From positions 62,001 through 126,000 of the forward strand of contig NZ_KV827677.1 in assembly GCF_001836165.1 (NCBI RefSeq): a stretch of 64,000 nucleotides of DNA. The letters run 5' to 3'. Both the position numbers and the translations under genes were made by a program. Below the pieces are notes generated by a model. It made no database searches, was not told the origin of the DNA, and saw nothing but the letters and a program-made list of their open reading frames with translations. This document shows positions 1-8,521 of the stretch, in pieces; the first letter of the stretch is position 1; each line of letters begins with the position of its first letter. The stretch is from Corynebacterium sp. HMSC036D02. GTDB taxonomy: Bacteria > Actinomycetota > Actinomycetes > Mycobacteriales > Mycobacteriaceae.

Positions 1-105
1 GCTCCAGCGCTCGCCCATGAGCTCGGCGGTGAAAAACTCTTCGAGGCCCCCACCTGCGCACCCGAGGAAGACGGCTCCGGTAGTGTCGGGGCCGGAAAAG
101 ATTAA
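1..105 (+). CDS. C-terminal tail of an unidentified protein (5' end outside window)
   Basis: Frame 1 is open from the window edge to a TAA at 103-105 and encodes about 34 residues ending in an acidic, Gly/Ser-rich tail (PEEDGSGSVGAGKD). Codons end mostly in G or C, as in the neighbouring genes, so this is taken as the 3' end of a gene that starts upstream. Frame 2 is also open, to 124, but gives a composition that looks non-coding. The fragment is too short to assign a function. It lies 28 bp ahead of the YbjN cluster and could be co-transcribed with it. Confidence 0.45.
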   Translation, partial: APALAHELGGEKLFEAPTCAPEEDGSGSVGAGKD

Positions 106-133
106 GAAAAATGTAGCGAAGTGAGTAGAAGAA

Positions 134-649
134 TTGACGGACACCACTAATCATGATGACGCGCAGCAGCGCCAGCTGGAGCCTGACACACCCATCGACG
201 AAGTCAGCCTCGAGCGCATAGCGGAAATCTTTGAGTCAGAGGGCCTGGAATACCGCATCGAAGAGCAGAAGACCCAGGACGGCCAGACGGTCAACCTTTT
301 GCGCACCGGCTTCTCCAACGCCGCCATAGCCTTCCAGCTGGTTGGTTCCTCCCTCATCGTCGATTCCGTATGGCGCGGCTCTGTCCCCGCCTCCGAAGGC
401 CCTGCGTTGCTCATGCACATCAATGCCTGGAACCAGGACCACTTCACGCCGACGTTCCGCTTCTTCGAGGCACCAGACAACGCTTTGGCGGTCTCGGGTG
501 CGCGTGATCTGGACGTGACGCATGGTGCATCCCGCAACCAGCTCGGCGCGTTCGTCATGTCCACCCTGGATGCCGTGTTGCAGTCCTTCGAGTGGATTGA
601 ACAGCAGTACCCGCAGCTCGTCACCTGGAAGGAGCACAACCATGACTAA
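134..649 (+). CDS. YbjN-like protein, type A (first of four)
   Basis: The product is a 171-residue acidic, soluble protein with no signal peptide or membrane segment. Its fold pattern (N-terminal helix DEVSLERIAEIFESEG, central beta region, closing helix ending QQYPQLVTW) fits the YbjN family (PF10722), whose fold resembles type III secretion chaperones; the biochemical role of the family is unknown. The start is TTG at 134: an in-frame stop lies at 122-124 and no other start codon falls between. The ribosome site is weak (AGAAG). The gene overlaps the next by 8 bp. It is closest to the third gene of the cluster (similar C-terminal helix, and VTWKE versus VTWDKE near the end), not to its direct neighbour. 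Confidence 0.75.
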   Translation: MTDTTNHDDAQQRQLEPDTPIDEVSLERIAEIFESEGLEYRIEEQKTQDGQTVNLLRTGFSNAAIAFQLVGSSLIVDSVWRGSVPASEGPALLMHINAWNQDHFTPTFRFFEAPDNALAVSGARDLDVTHGASRNQLGAFVMSTLDAVLQSFEWIEQQYPQLVTWKEHNHD

Positions 650-1163
650 TCCGACAACGCCTACCGCCGAGGATCCGCACGCACTACCAGAGGTCACCCT
701 CGACCGCATCATCGAGGCAATGAAGACCTTCGACATCGAACTCGAGCCGGTCACCGGTCGCGACGACGCCGCTACAGCAAACCTCAACGGTCTGCCGTGC
801 ATGTTCGCCGTGCTGGAGAGCGTCGCCATCGTGCGTTGCGATGTACCAACGGACGTCAACTACGCCAAAGCTGACGCAGGCCTTTTCCTGGCAGCCAACC
901 AGATTAACTCCGTGGCCGTGGGTGCCCGCGCAGTGATCGCGGACTTCGACGGCATGCTCCTCGTACGCACCGAGGCTGACATTCCTTGCGCGGCCGGTAT
1001 GACCGATGAACAACTCGCAGCCGCCCTACGCGCCTCCGTGGACGGCGTCATCAACGCCCAGAACGCCATGGTCGCCGCTGCCGAAGAAATGGCCAAGCTC
1101 GGTTCCGAGTCTGCCGCGCAGGCGGGCGAGGGTGCCGAGGGCGCTCAGGGTGAGCAGCAGTGA
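642..1163 (+). CDS. YbjN-like protein, type B (second of four)
   Basis: A 173-residue soluble acidic protein. The ATG at 642 overlaps the end of the first YbjN gene by 8 bp, which indicates translational coupling; longer open frames upstream lie inside that gene. It resembles the fourth gene of the cluster: both have a helix of the type VTLDRIIEAM or VDRDRVLSVL near the N terminus, a central segment with RTEADIPCAAGMTDEQL or RGDACFVTTAGLNEDQL, and a final helix starting INAQNAM or INAQEAL. The C-terminal 20 residues are Ala/Glu/Gly-rich and probably disordered. The function is unknown; the family is sometimes annotated as sensory transduction regulators or chaperone-like. Confidence 0.72.
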   Translation: MTNPTTPTAEDPHALPEVTLDRIIEAMKTFDIELEPVTGRDDAATANLNGLPCMFAVLESVAIVRCDVPTDVNYAKADAGLFLAANQINSVAVGARAVIADFDGMLLVRTEADIPCAAGMTDEQLAAALRASVDGVINAQNAMVAAAEEMAKLGSESAAQAGEGAEGAQGEQQ

Positions 1164-1696
1164 CCGATCTCCACGTGGTTGAGCCGGTCACCATAGACAG
1201 GTTGGCGCAGTTGTGCGAGCTTATCGACGCCGACTATGCACTCATCGAGGCAACCCCAGAGCCAGAAGACGACGCTGACGCTGGCGCTGCCGCTGCCGCC
1301 GACAGCGCCGAATCCGCGCGCCGCGTGCTGCAGACCGGTGTTCCCCATATCGCAGTGCACTGTGAGCTCGACCCTGAAGGCGAGGTACTCAGCGCCTTCG
1401 CCTCGTGGGAGGGCATTCTTCCGGCACACCTCGAGCCGGAGGTGGCCGCCGTGGTGGCGGAGTTGAACTGGGCCAGCGTTGCGCCCACCCTGAACTTCCT
1501 CGTAGAAGAGGATGCGAAGGGTAACGCGGAGATTCACCTAGGCGCCAACCGTGCCATGGCTGTGGGTGAAGGCCTCTCCTTGGCTCAGCTCGGTCATTTC
1601 CTGCTGAGTTCACTGGCCAGCTTCGCTGAGATCTTCGACATCGTGGCGCAGCGCTTCCCGCTGGCTGTCACCTGGGACAAGGAGGAGCAACCATGA
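1160..1696 (+). CDS. YbjN-like protein, type A (third of four)
   Basis: A 178-residue soluble protein starting at GTG 1160, in a 4-bp GTGA overlap with the stop of the previous gene. An Ala/Asp-rich low-complexity insert (about residues 33-52) separates the first helix from the rest. The C-terminal half (AELNWASVAPTLNF, then a helix ending AQRFPLAVTWDKEEQ) matches the first gene (HINAWNQDHFTPTFRF, then QQYPQLVTWKEHN), which defines type A. It is surely co-translated with its neighbours. The function is not known. Confidence 0.72.
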   Translation: MTDLHVVEPVTIDRLAQLCELIDADYALIEATPEPEDDADAGAAAAADSAESARRVLQTGVPHIAVHCELDPEGEVLSAFASWEGILPAHLEPEVAAVVAELNWASVAPTLNFLVEEDAKGNAEIHLGANRAMAVGEGLSLAQLGHFLLSSLASFAEIFDIVAQRFPLAVTWDKEEQP

Positions 1697-2223
1697 GCCA
1701 GGACTGGAACCAGAACCAGAACACAACCGCCAGTTCCGATCCTTTCGACATTCTCTCCGGATCACCGCTGCCAGCCGTCGACCGGGACCGCGTGTTGAGC
1801 GTGCTCAACGGCGCCGAGCTGGATATGGCGGCCACCGCGCATCCTGAGGACGCGACAAGCGTAGTTGCCCGCCTTAACGACCTTGACTGGGTCATCACCG
1901 TGGAGGAGGGCCTCGTGCGCATCGAGAGCGTACTGTCCACACAGCTCGACGCTGACATGCTCCCCATCTTCCATGTCCTCTGCAACGAGTTCAATGCGGG
2001 CGCGTTCGATGGGCGCGCGCTCGTCGGGCTGTCTGAGGATGAGGTTGAGCTGCGCGGTGATGCATGCTTCGTCACCACTGCTGGTCTGAACGAGGACCAG
2101 CTCTTTCACGCACTCAACCTCGGCATCATCAATGCGCAAGAAGCGCTGCTGTCTGTTCTGGACGCGTTTAACGCCGCCGCCCGTGAGCTGGCCAGCGACG
2201 TCGATGGTACAGAGAGCGACTAG
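1693..2223 (+). CDS. YbjN-like protein, type B (fourth of four)
   Basis: A 176-residue soluble acidic protein starting at ATG 1693, in an ATGA overlap with the third gene. It belongs to type B, like the second gene. The N-terminal 25 residues are polar (Gln/Asn/Thr) and probably flexible. The stop at 2221-2223 lies 3 bp from the stop of the convergent PPK2 gene, and no hairpin terminator is visible between them. The four genes form one tightly overlapping unit of about 2.1 kb. Confidence 0.72.
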   Translation: MSQDWNQNQNTTASSDPFDILSGSPLPAVDRDRVLSVLNGAELDMAATAHPEDATSVVARLNDLDWVITVEEGLVRIESVLSTQLDADMLPIFHVLCNEFNAGAFDGRALVGLSEDEVELRGDACFVTTAGLNEDQLFHALNLGIINAQEALLSVLDAFNAAARELASDVDGTESD

Positions 2224-2226
2224 CTC

Positions 2227-3081
2227 TTAGTCAGCGTCCTTAATGCGCTGGCGCTCGACTTCCGGATCAAAGTCGGGCGCCGGCCATTCCAGGTCGAGGT
2301 GGCGCAGGAGATCCACGATGAGGAACTTCAGCGCCATCCGGGCATATTTCTTGTTATCGGTGGGGATGACGTACCAGGGTGCGTAGTTTTCGTCAGTACG
2401 TTGAATAGCATCCTGATAGGCCGCCATGTAGTCATCCCAATAGGCTCGTTCCTCCACATCGGAAGGGTCATACTTCCAGAACTTGTCTTCCCGATCCGTG
2501 CGCTCGAGCAAATTCTCCTTCTGGGCCTCCTTGGACAGGTGAAGGAAGATTTTGATGACCTTGACTCCCTTGGCTGTTAGTTCCAGCTCATAGTCGCGGA
2601 TGGCCTCGATGCGCCGATCCACCTCTTCTTCATCCACCCACTCGTGCACGCGCTGAATGAGGACATCCTCATAGTGGGAGCGGTCGAAGGCCACGATTTG
2701 TCCCGGCTGCGGGTCGTGTTTGCGGATACGCCACAGGAAGTCATGCTCTAGCTCCTCTTCGGTAGGTTTACCGAAGCCCACAGTCGTGGTTCCTTGCGGG
2801 TCGAAGGTGCTCAATACGTGACGGATAGCCCCGCCTTTGCCCGAGGTATCCATGCCCTGCAGGACGATGAGCACCGCTGGGGCGTCCTCACCATAGCTGC
2901 GGCCGTTGGCAAAAAGTCGCTCCTGCAGCTCATAGAGCTCGTCATCGTACTTGGAGAAGCGGGCGTCGAGCGCCGCCTTATCGCCGTCGAAGCCCGGCGT
3001 TGCCGAAGCATCAACCGAGTCAATCTGAAAATTCTTGCCCGCGCGCAGGGCGAGCGCGTCCTCAATCTTGAATTTCGCCAT
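2227..3081 (-). CDS. ppk2: Polyphosphate kinase 2 family protein
   Basis: PPK2 enzymes transfer phosphate between polyphosphate and nucleotides. The 284-residue product (from ATG 3081) has the family's Walker A, GMDTSGKGG at about 76-84, a Walker B-like segment AFDRSHYEDVL followed by the lid region, and the typical motif FWKYDPSDVEERAYWDDY. Length fits single-domain PPK2. The open frame extends to a GTG at 3114 and an ATG at 3093; ATG 3081 is preferred because GGTGGAG lies just upstream and conserved sequence begins there. The direction of the reaction and the nucleotide preference (ADP or AMP class) cannot be read safely. The gene directly follows the TauE/SafE permease gene and may share its mRNA. 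Confidence 0.9.
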   Translation of the reverse strand: MAKFKIEDALALRAGKNFQIDSVDASATPGFDGDKAALDARFSKYDDELYELQERLFANGRSYGEDAPAVLIVLQGMDTSGKGGAIRHVLSTFDPQGTTTVGFGKPTEEELEHDFLWRIRKHDPQPGQIVAFDRSHYEDVLIQRVHEWVDEEEVDRRIEAIRDYELELTAKGVKVIKIFLHLSKEAQKENLLERTDREDKFWKYDPSDVEERAYWDDYMAAYQDAIQRTDENYAPWYVIPTDNKKYARMALKFLIVDLLRHLDLEWPAPDFDPEVERQRIKDAD

Positions 3082-3106
3082 GGACTCCACCATACCGAGA
3101 CGCTGT

Positions 3107-3862
3107 TTAAGCACCCAGGGTGAAAAGGCCTCGCAGCAATGCGCTGAGCGCTCCTAGGCTGGCCAGCCACAGTGATAGCTTATGGGCCTTGTCCCGAGAG
3201 ACGCGCCCGGCAATCTTCTTTCCTAGGAGAATGCCCACGCACATGCCAATTACCCCACAGGGCCACACCAGCCAGTGCAAACCCTCGAAACCGCCGGAAC
3301 CCAGGAAGAACTTGGTCAATACCGACGACAAACCGCCAATGAAGAAGCAGGGCTGCAGGGTTGGCGCGAGTACCTGTTTGGGCCACCGAGCGGCCTGCGC
3401 ATAGACCGTGATGACCGGGCCAGCTACGCCCGCGAGCGTATTGGTGAACCCTCCCACGATGCCCGCGGAGATGGCCGGGCCCGTACCGTTCATCTGCGGG
3501 ACGAACTTGCGCCCAAAGACCACCACGGTCAGCGCAATCAATAGGGCGGCCCCGACCAGCACCAACAATGCCGCGATATCAATACGGGCGATGAGCAGCG
3601 CCGCTGGGATGGAGCCGAGGACCATGAAAGGGCCGATGCGCAGCCACTTTCCCCAGTCCACATTTTCACGCATCGAATAGGTCGTGAGGATGGCATTGAG
3701 ACAGGCCAAGACGTTGATCACCATGATGCCTTCGACTGGCCCGAGGAAGAGCGTCAGGATGGGCCCACCAATGAGGCCCAGCCCCATGCCTGAGACTCGC
3801 TGCAGGCAGGAGCCCGCGATGACGGTAAGGAGGACAACGAGGGGTATTGCCAGTACAGACAT
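3107..3862 (-). CDS. TauE/SafE (TSUP) family membrane permease
   Basis: A 251-residue integral membrane protein with about eight hydrophobic segments and the family's duplicated pattern: an N-terminal GMGLGLIGGPIL motif and a second-half GGFTNTLAGVAGP motif. TSUP proteins (DUF81, PF01925) are anion exporters or importers for sulfite, sulfoacetate or similar organosulfur compounds; the substrate here is unknown. ATG 3862 follows AGGGGAC. The gene lies 6 bp after coaD, and its stop at 3107 sits within the upstream extension of the PPK2 frame, so coaD, this gene and ppk2 look like one transcription unit. Confidence 0.85.
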   Translation of the reverse strand: MSVLAIPLVVLLTVIAGSCLQRVSGMGLGLIGGPILTLFLGPVEGIMVINVLACLNAILTTYSMRENVDWGKWLRIGPFMVLGSIPAALLIARIDIAALLVLVGAALLIALTVVVFGRKFVPQMNGTGPAISAGIVGGFTNTLAGVAGPVITVYAQAARWPKQVLAPTLQPCFFIGGLSSVLTKFFLGSGGFEGLHWLVWPCGVIGMCVGILLGKKIAGRVSRDKAHKLSLWLASLGALSALLRGLFTLGA

Positions 3863-3868
3863 GTCCCC

Positions 3869-4345
3869 TTAGCCGCGGTAGCGTTCCATGACCGCGGCTG
3901 CTACGTGGTCTGGGAACATACCCTTAACATCGCCGCCGTACTGCGCCACCTGTTTGCACAGCGAGGAAGAGATATAGCCGTATTTCTCATCTGTTAGCAA
4001 GAAGACCGTATCGATTCCGGAAAGGCGCCGGTTCATCTGCGCCATCGGCAGCTCGTACTCGTAGTCCAAGGAGGAGCGCAGGCCCTTCACAATCGTGTCT
4101 ATGCCATGCGCGCTGGTGTAGTCCACGAGCAACCCGCCCCACCAATCCACCTCGATTTCCGGGGCGACGGTACGGCGAATCAGATCCACGCGTTCTTCCA
4201 CGCTAAACAGCCCGGAAGGCTTGTCGGGGTTTCCCGTCACCAGCACCGTGACCTTGTCAAAGAGTTCACTGGCGCGATTAAAAACGTCGACGTGTCCCAG
4301 CGTAATGGGATCGAAAGAGCCGGGACATACGGCGTGAGTAGGCAT
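3869..4345 (-). CDS. coaD: Phosphopantetheine adenylyltransferase
   Basis: CoaD makes dephospho-CoA from 4'-phosphopantetheine and ATP, the penultimate step of CoA synthesis. The 158-residue protein has the nucleotidyltransferase motif CPGSFDPITLGHVD at the N terminus (T/HxxH-type, here GHVD), the segment NRRLSGIDTVFLLTDEKYGYISSSL typical of the family (given here in part: TVFLLTDEKYGYISSS), and the usual family length of about 160. It starts at ATG 4345, 2 bp downstream of the rsmD stop; this pairing is common in actinobacteria. Confidence 0.96.
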   Translation of the reverse strand: MPTHAVCPGSFDPITLGHVDVFNRASELFDKVTVLVTGNPDKPSGLFSVEERVDLIRRTVAPEIEVDWWGGLLVDYTSAHGIDTIVKGLRSSLDYEYELPMAQMNRRLSGIDTVFLLTDEKYGYISSSLCKQVAQYGGDVKGMFPDHVAAAVMERYRG

Positions 4346-4347
4346 GG

Positions 4348-4950
4348 CTAGTCCTCCAGGGTTCCGGTGGTATCGGTCTTCGAGCTATCCGCACTGCGGT
4401 GATAAATCGCCATATCAAAACGCGCGATGCCAAAGGTCCGCTTCTTAAGTTTCTGACCGGTGGGCTCAAAACCATCTGGCCACTGTGTGTGCGGCGAATC
4501 CACGTGGCGCTCAATGACGACTATCGCGTCATCATCCAAGACCGGCTCAATAGCGGCGAGAAGCCCATCCACATCATCGAACTCATAAGGTGGGTCCGCG
4601 AGCACCATGTCGAAGTAGCCGCGCGGTGCGGTGGCGAGGTAGGACGAAGCCTTCATCTCGCGTACCTCAACGCGCGGGTGCTTCACCACCCCAATATTGT
4701 GGCGAATGACCTTCACGGCCGCGGCATTATTCTCCACGAGAACGACTTCCTCGGCGCCACGGCTAGCTGCCTCCAGGCCTAAGGCACCGGAGCCAGCAAA
4801 CAGATCCAGCACGCGGGAATCAATGAACCCCCAACGCACATTCAACGATGAGAACAGGCCCTCGCGGGCACGGTCGGACGTGGGCCTCGTCCCAGCTTCG
4901 GGCACCTTGATGGTGCGCCCGCGGGCTTCTCCGGCGATGATTCTGGTCAT
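4348..4950 (-). CDS. rsmD: 16S rRNA (guanine(966)-N(2))-methyltransferase RsmD
   Basis: RsmD methylates G966 of 16S rRNA using SAM. The 200-residue protein has the SAM motif VLDLFAGSGALGLEAASRG and the N6/N2-amino methyltransferase motif IV, VLADPPYEFDDVD. The N terminus MTRIIAGEARGRTI and the following PTSDRAREGLFSSL segment are typical. A TAGGGT -10 element at 4958-4963 sits 7 bp from ATG 4950, so the mRNA is probably leaderless and this is the first gene of the rsmD-coaD-permease-ppk2 unit. The last 20 residues are polar and less conserved. Confidence 0.95.
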   Translation of the reverse strand: MTRIIAGEARGRTIKVPEAGTRPTSDRAREGLFSSLNVRWGFIDSRVLDLFAGSGALGLEAASRGAEEVVLVENNAAAVKVIRHNIGVVKHPRVEVREMKASSYLATAPRGYFDMVLADPPYEFDDVDGLLAAIEPVLDDDAIVVIERHVDSPHTQWPDGFEPTGQKLKKRTFGIARFDMAIYHRSADSSKTDTTGTLED

Positions 4951-4992
4951 GGCTTCTACCCTATCTTCCCTCAGTTTCCCGCGGTGACTACC

Positions 4993-7089
4993 CTAGTTTT
5001 TCTCCAAAAATCCCTGTTCATCTGCGCTCAGGTTGTCCGTTAGCTGTTCCGCTAATTCGGGGTTGCGCTCGACCAATGCGGCGGCATCAGCATGCGTGCG
5101 CTCAACGATATCCCGATCATTGATAAGGTCCAGCAACTTCAGGGTGCGTTTCGTTCCGGATTGCAGTGTGCCCAGGATATCGCCCTCATGGCGCTGCTGT
5201 AGGTCGAGCTCAGCTAGGTCAAAACCAGAGGGCGTATCCGCGATAGCTTTGATGCGCCGGAAAGACTTGCTATCAGGCTCAGCCGTCGTGTGCAGCAAGC
5301 ACACCGATTCATTGCCGCCGCGTCCCACGCGCCCGCGCAACTGGTGCAGCTGCGAGACTCCAAAGTTCTCCGATTCTCGGATCAGCATGACGGTGGCATT
5401 GGGAACATCGACGCCGACCTCAATGACTGTGGTGGCCACGAGGACGTCAATCTCCCCGCGCGCGAAGCTCTCCATTACTTGGTCCTTATCGGGCATTTTG
5501 CCATGGAGCATTTCCACCCGCAGTCCGCGTAAAGGAAGGTTACGCAGTTGGACTGACATGGTTTCCACGCCGCCCTCTCCTTCAATCCGTGGGCAGACGA
5601 TATAGGCCTGGTGCCCCTTGTCCACCTCTTCACGGATGCGCTCGATGGCACGGCGTACCCACTCCGGCTTCCATTCGGGAACCACTGCGGACAAGATAGG
5701 TTTGCGTCCACCCGGCAGCTCCTTGAGCGTCGAGACTGCCAAATCACCGAACACCGTCATGGCAATCGTGCGCGGGATAGGTGTCGCAGTCATCACCAAT
5801 AGGTGCGGACTGGTCCCCTCCCGAGTCTTGGTGCGCAGGCTATCGCGCTGTTCGACGCCGAAGCGGTGCTGCTCATCGACGATGACCAGGCTCAAATCGA
5901 AGAATTCAACGCTGTCCTGGATGATGGCGTGGGTGCCAATCACGATATCGGCCTCGCCAGAGACAATCTCCAACAAAGCCTTGCGTTTCTCCGCTGTCTT
6001 CATCGAACCTGTCAAGACCGTGACAGTGACTCCTTCGGGAACGCTGGCGCTAATCGACGCCCCATGCTGCGCCGCCAGAACCTCCGTCGGGGCGAGCAGT
6101 GCAGCTTGTTTTCCAGCATCAACCGCCTGCAACATGGCACACGTGGCAACGAGCGTCTTGCCCGAACCGACCTCGCCTTGCAACAGCCGCATCATGGGCG
6201 CGGTGCCGCACAGATCTGCGTCGATCTCGCCAATGACTCGTCGTTGACCGTCGGTCAGAGCGAAGGGTAGCCCGCTGAGCAGCTCATCGCGGAAGCCTTC
6301 CAGAATCGCCGGCATTGGGGTTGCCGTACGCGCCTTAACATCGCGCTGCTGCAAGGCCATAACTAGGCCAACCGATAAGGCTTCGTTGTACTTAAGCCGC
6401 TGGATGGCGCGCTCCGGACCATTGTCACCCGGTTCATGGATCTCGCGCACGGCTTGATCCAGCGTCACCATCATCCGGTAGTCCAGCGGCTCCGGGATCG
6501 GCGGGGTGTGCTCGAGCACTTTGTGGATAGCGCCCATGATGTACCACGACGTCACCTTTCCGCTAGCCGGGTACACGGGAATCCATTCGCGCTGCAGGAA
6601 TGTCTCCAATGAGCCGAACTGGGAGAGCTTCTTCAGCGAACCTGTCCCCTGCCCAGTGGTGCTATCCAGCAGGGATTCCTGATAACGGCCGGGATCGAGG
6701 ATGAGAAAATCGGGGTGCTGCAAGCTGGGGTATCCCCGGAAGTATTTCAACTTGCCGGAGAGCATGACGCGCATGCCTCGCCCAAGCACGCGTTGCACGT
6801 AGTGTGCATTGAAAAAGGAGGCCTGGACTCCGCTATCCATGTAGAGGATAAACACCATGGCTTTAGAGGTGTGCTTAACGCGGAGATCCTCGATAACGCC
6901 AGTGATGGTGACGTGATCACCATCCTCAGCACCGCCGAGGCCCACGTCCTTATTGTGGCGGATGTAATCGCGCGGATAGTGGCTAAGCAGCTCCCCGCAC
7001 GTGGTGTATCCGAAGGCGCGCTTGAAAGCCGCGGCATCCTTCTTTGCCAAGATTTCCGTCAGTGCCCGGTCATCCTGCCAGCCCAACAT
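4993..7089 (-). CDS. recG: ATP-dependent DNA helicase RecG
   Basis: RecG remodels stalled replication forks and Holliday junctions. The 698-residue protein has the N-terminal wedge/OB region and the helicase motifs in order: I (GEVGSGKT, about residue 310), Ia, II (DEQH), III (VMTATPIPRT), V (ATTVIEVGVDVPNA) and VI (QLRGRVGRG). DEQH instead of DEAH in motif II is normal for RecG. ATG 7089 follows GGTGGAG and lies 3 bp after the stop of the DhaL-domain gene, so the two are coupled, a pairing widely conserved in Gram-positive bacteria. Confidence 0.96.
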   Translation of the reverse strand: MLGWQDDRALTEILAKKDAAAFKRAFGYTTCGELLSHYPRDYIRHNKDVGLGGAEDGDHVTITGVIEDLRVKHTSKAMVFILYMDSGVQASFFNAHYVQRVLGRGMRVMLSGKLKYFRGYPSLQHPDFLILDPGRYQESLLDSTTGQGTGSLKKLSQFGSLETFLQREWIPVYPASGKVTSWYIMGAIHKVLEHTPPIPEPLDYRMMVTLDQAVREIHEPGDNGPERAIQRLKYNEALSVGLVMALQQRDVKARTATPMPAILEGFRDELLSGLPFALTDGQRRVIGEIDADLCGTAPMMRLLQGEVGSGKTLVATCAMLQAVDAGKQAALLAPTEVLAAQHGASISASVPEGVTVTVLTGSMKTAEKRKALLEIVSGEADIVIGTHAIIQDSVEFFDLSLVIVDEQHRFGVEQRDSLRTKTREGTSPHLLVMTATPIPRTIAMTVFGDLAVSTLKELPGGRKPILSAVVPEWKPEWVRRAIERIREEVDKGHQAYIVCPRIEGEGGVETMSVQLRNLPLRGLRVEMLHGKMPDKDQVMESFARGEIDVLVATTVIEVGVDVPNATVMLIRESENFGVSQLHQLRGRVGRGGNESVCLLHTTAEPDSKSFRRIKAIADTPSGFDLAELDLQQRHEGDILGTLQSGTKRTLKLLDLINDRDIVERTHADAAALVERNPELAEQLTDNLSADEQGFLEKN

Positions 7090-7092
7090 GGC

Positions 7093-8511
7093 CTACTCCA
7101 CCCCAATCTCAGTGCGCAGTCCAGGCACGCGCAGAACGACGACCTCAACCCCCAGTTTACGGGCTAACTCCTCTTCATCTAGCTCAAGGCCAGTCAGCAC
7201 CGTGATCTGCTCGCCGCCATAGCCCAGCTGAGTACGGCATGCTGCTAGAATCCCAGCCACGCTTTCTCTATCTGGATAAGCCACCCGCATGGAGCCGGCA
7301 GCGTCCTTCATAGCGGCGAGCACGTCGTCAGTGTGCGCAGAACTCGGCGCATAAACCGAGAGCGCCGCCAGCCCGGCCACCAGGGAATCGGTCGGAATGA
7401 CAGTAGCCTTGCCTGGGTCACCGCCGCAGCCATTGGGCAAGAAAAGATCTCCCTCACCGGCGCTCTGCATTCCTTCGCCGGGCTTGACGACGTCCGCCCC
7501 CGCCTTCTCAAAAAGCTCCCGCGCAGCCCCTTCAGGAACCGCGGCAAAGATACGCCGCTGCGCTCCCCCGCCACCAGTAGAATCTTCGCAGGTGGCCGCC
7601 TGACCCGCCTGCGGTAGCGCTTCAAGCCGCAGGTTGCTGACCTTTCCCAGAGCATAAGCCTTTTCGATCACGGCCCCCGCCTCAACGCTATGGATGTGCA
7701 CGCTGGCGGAGGTTTCCGTGGCCCGTGCAATGACGAGACTATTGCCCAGCGGAGCCAAGGCCTCTTCAATGTCGCTCAGGTTGCCCTCAAAGAAGAAGAT
7801 GGCTTCGATCTCTGCGAGCGCTTCTCCTGCCTGCTGTTCCCGCGCCGCAGACTCCTCGGAGTGAAGAGGCACCGTCCTCGTCAGTGGTTGGCTGGCGGGG
7901 GCGTGCCCTGTGACCTGAGCGAGCAAGCACTCGAGCAAAATTACGAAGCCGGTTCCGCCAGCATCCACAACGCCGGCTTCGCGCAGCGCCGGTAGCTGCG
8001 AGGGGGTCTCAGCAAGGGCCTTCCGTGCGGCCTCGACCGCTGCTAACAAGATGCCGTGGAGCTCGGCCCCTGGCTGCTCGGCAGCCTGATTGGCGGCGGT
8101 GGCCGAGGCGCGCAGCACGGTAATAATCGTTCCTTCCACCGGTGCGGCAAGCGCGCGATCCACCAAAGTGACAGCCAGGGTCAAAGCATCAGCAAGTACC
8201 GCACCGTCCACCCGCGAATCCGTTGTGGCATCGGCAACCCCACGCAGCACTTGGGAGAGCACCATCCCCGAATTGCCGCGCGCGCCGCGCACCGAGCCGA
8301 TGGCCAAGGCTTCAGCCACGTCCGCCTCACCCTTATCGGCCTCCGCCAAGGCGGACTCCATGGTGTGCGCCATGTTGGATCCCGTGTCCGAATCGGGCAC
8401 CGGGAAAACGTTGAGGGCATTGATCTCAGCGCGGCGGCGCTGCAGCTCCTCCACGGTTCGTGCGGCCCACTCGTGCAGACCACGAGCATCCAACTCGGCG
8501 GGATATGACAT
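7093..8511 (-). CDS. DhaL/DAK2 domain protein (FakA/YloV-like)
   Basis: A 472-residue protein with an N-terminal DhaL (DAK2) kinase domain carrying the Mg-ATP motif NVFPVPDSDTGSNM and the loop RGARGNSGMVLSQ, a middle linker, and a C-terminal region of FakA type. FakA phosphorylates fatty acids bound to a FakB (DegV) partner in Firmicutes; the substrate in corynebacteria is not established, and no DegV gene is nearby. The start is taken at ATG 8511 (MSYPAEL); the frame stays open to 8553, but those residues overlap ung and look non-coding. It lies between ung and recG. Confidence 0.88.
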   Translation of the reverse strand: MSYPAELDARGLHEWAARTVEELQRRRAEINALNVFPVPDSDTGSNMAHTMESALAEADKGEADVAEALAIGSVRGARGNSGMVLSQVLRGVADATTDSRVDGAVLADALTLAVTLVDRALAAPVEGTIITVLRASATAANQAAEQPGAELHGILLAAVEAARKALAETPSQLPALREAGVVDAGGTGFVILLECLLAQVTGHAPASQPLTRTVPLHSEESAAREQQAGEALAEIEAIFFFEGNLSDIEEALAPLGNSLVIARATETSASVHIHSVEAGAVIEKAYALGKVSNLRLEALPQAGQAATCEDSTGGGGAQRRIFAAVPEGAARELFEKAGADVVKPGEGMQSAGEGDLFLPNGCGGDPGKATVIPTDSLVAGLAALSVYAPSSAHTDDVLAAMKDAAGSMRVAYPDRESVAGILAACRTQLGYGGEQITVLTGLELDEEELARKLGVEVVVLRVPGLRTEIGVE

Positions 8512-8521
8512 GCTGGCTAGT

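Noticed and set aside
2..124. Frame-2 open reading frame at the left edge
   Set aside because: Frame 1 has the codon pattern of neighbouring genes; frame 2 gives a Lys/Ser/Pro mix unlike a C-terminal domain. Not fully excluded, because its stop is only 9 bp from the YbjN start.
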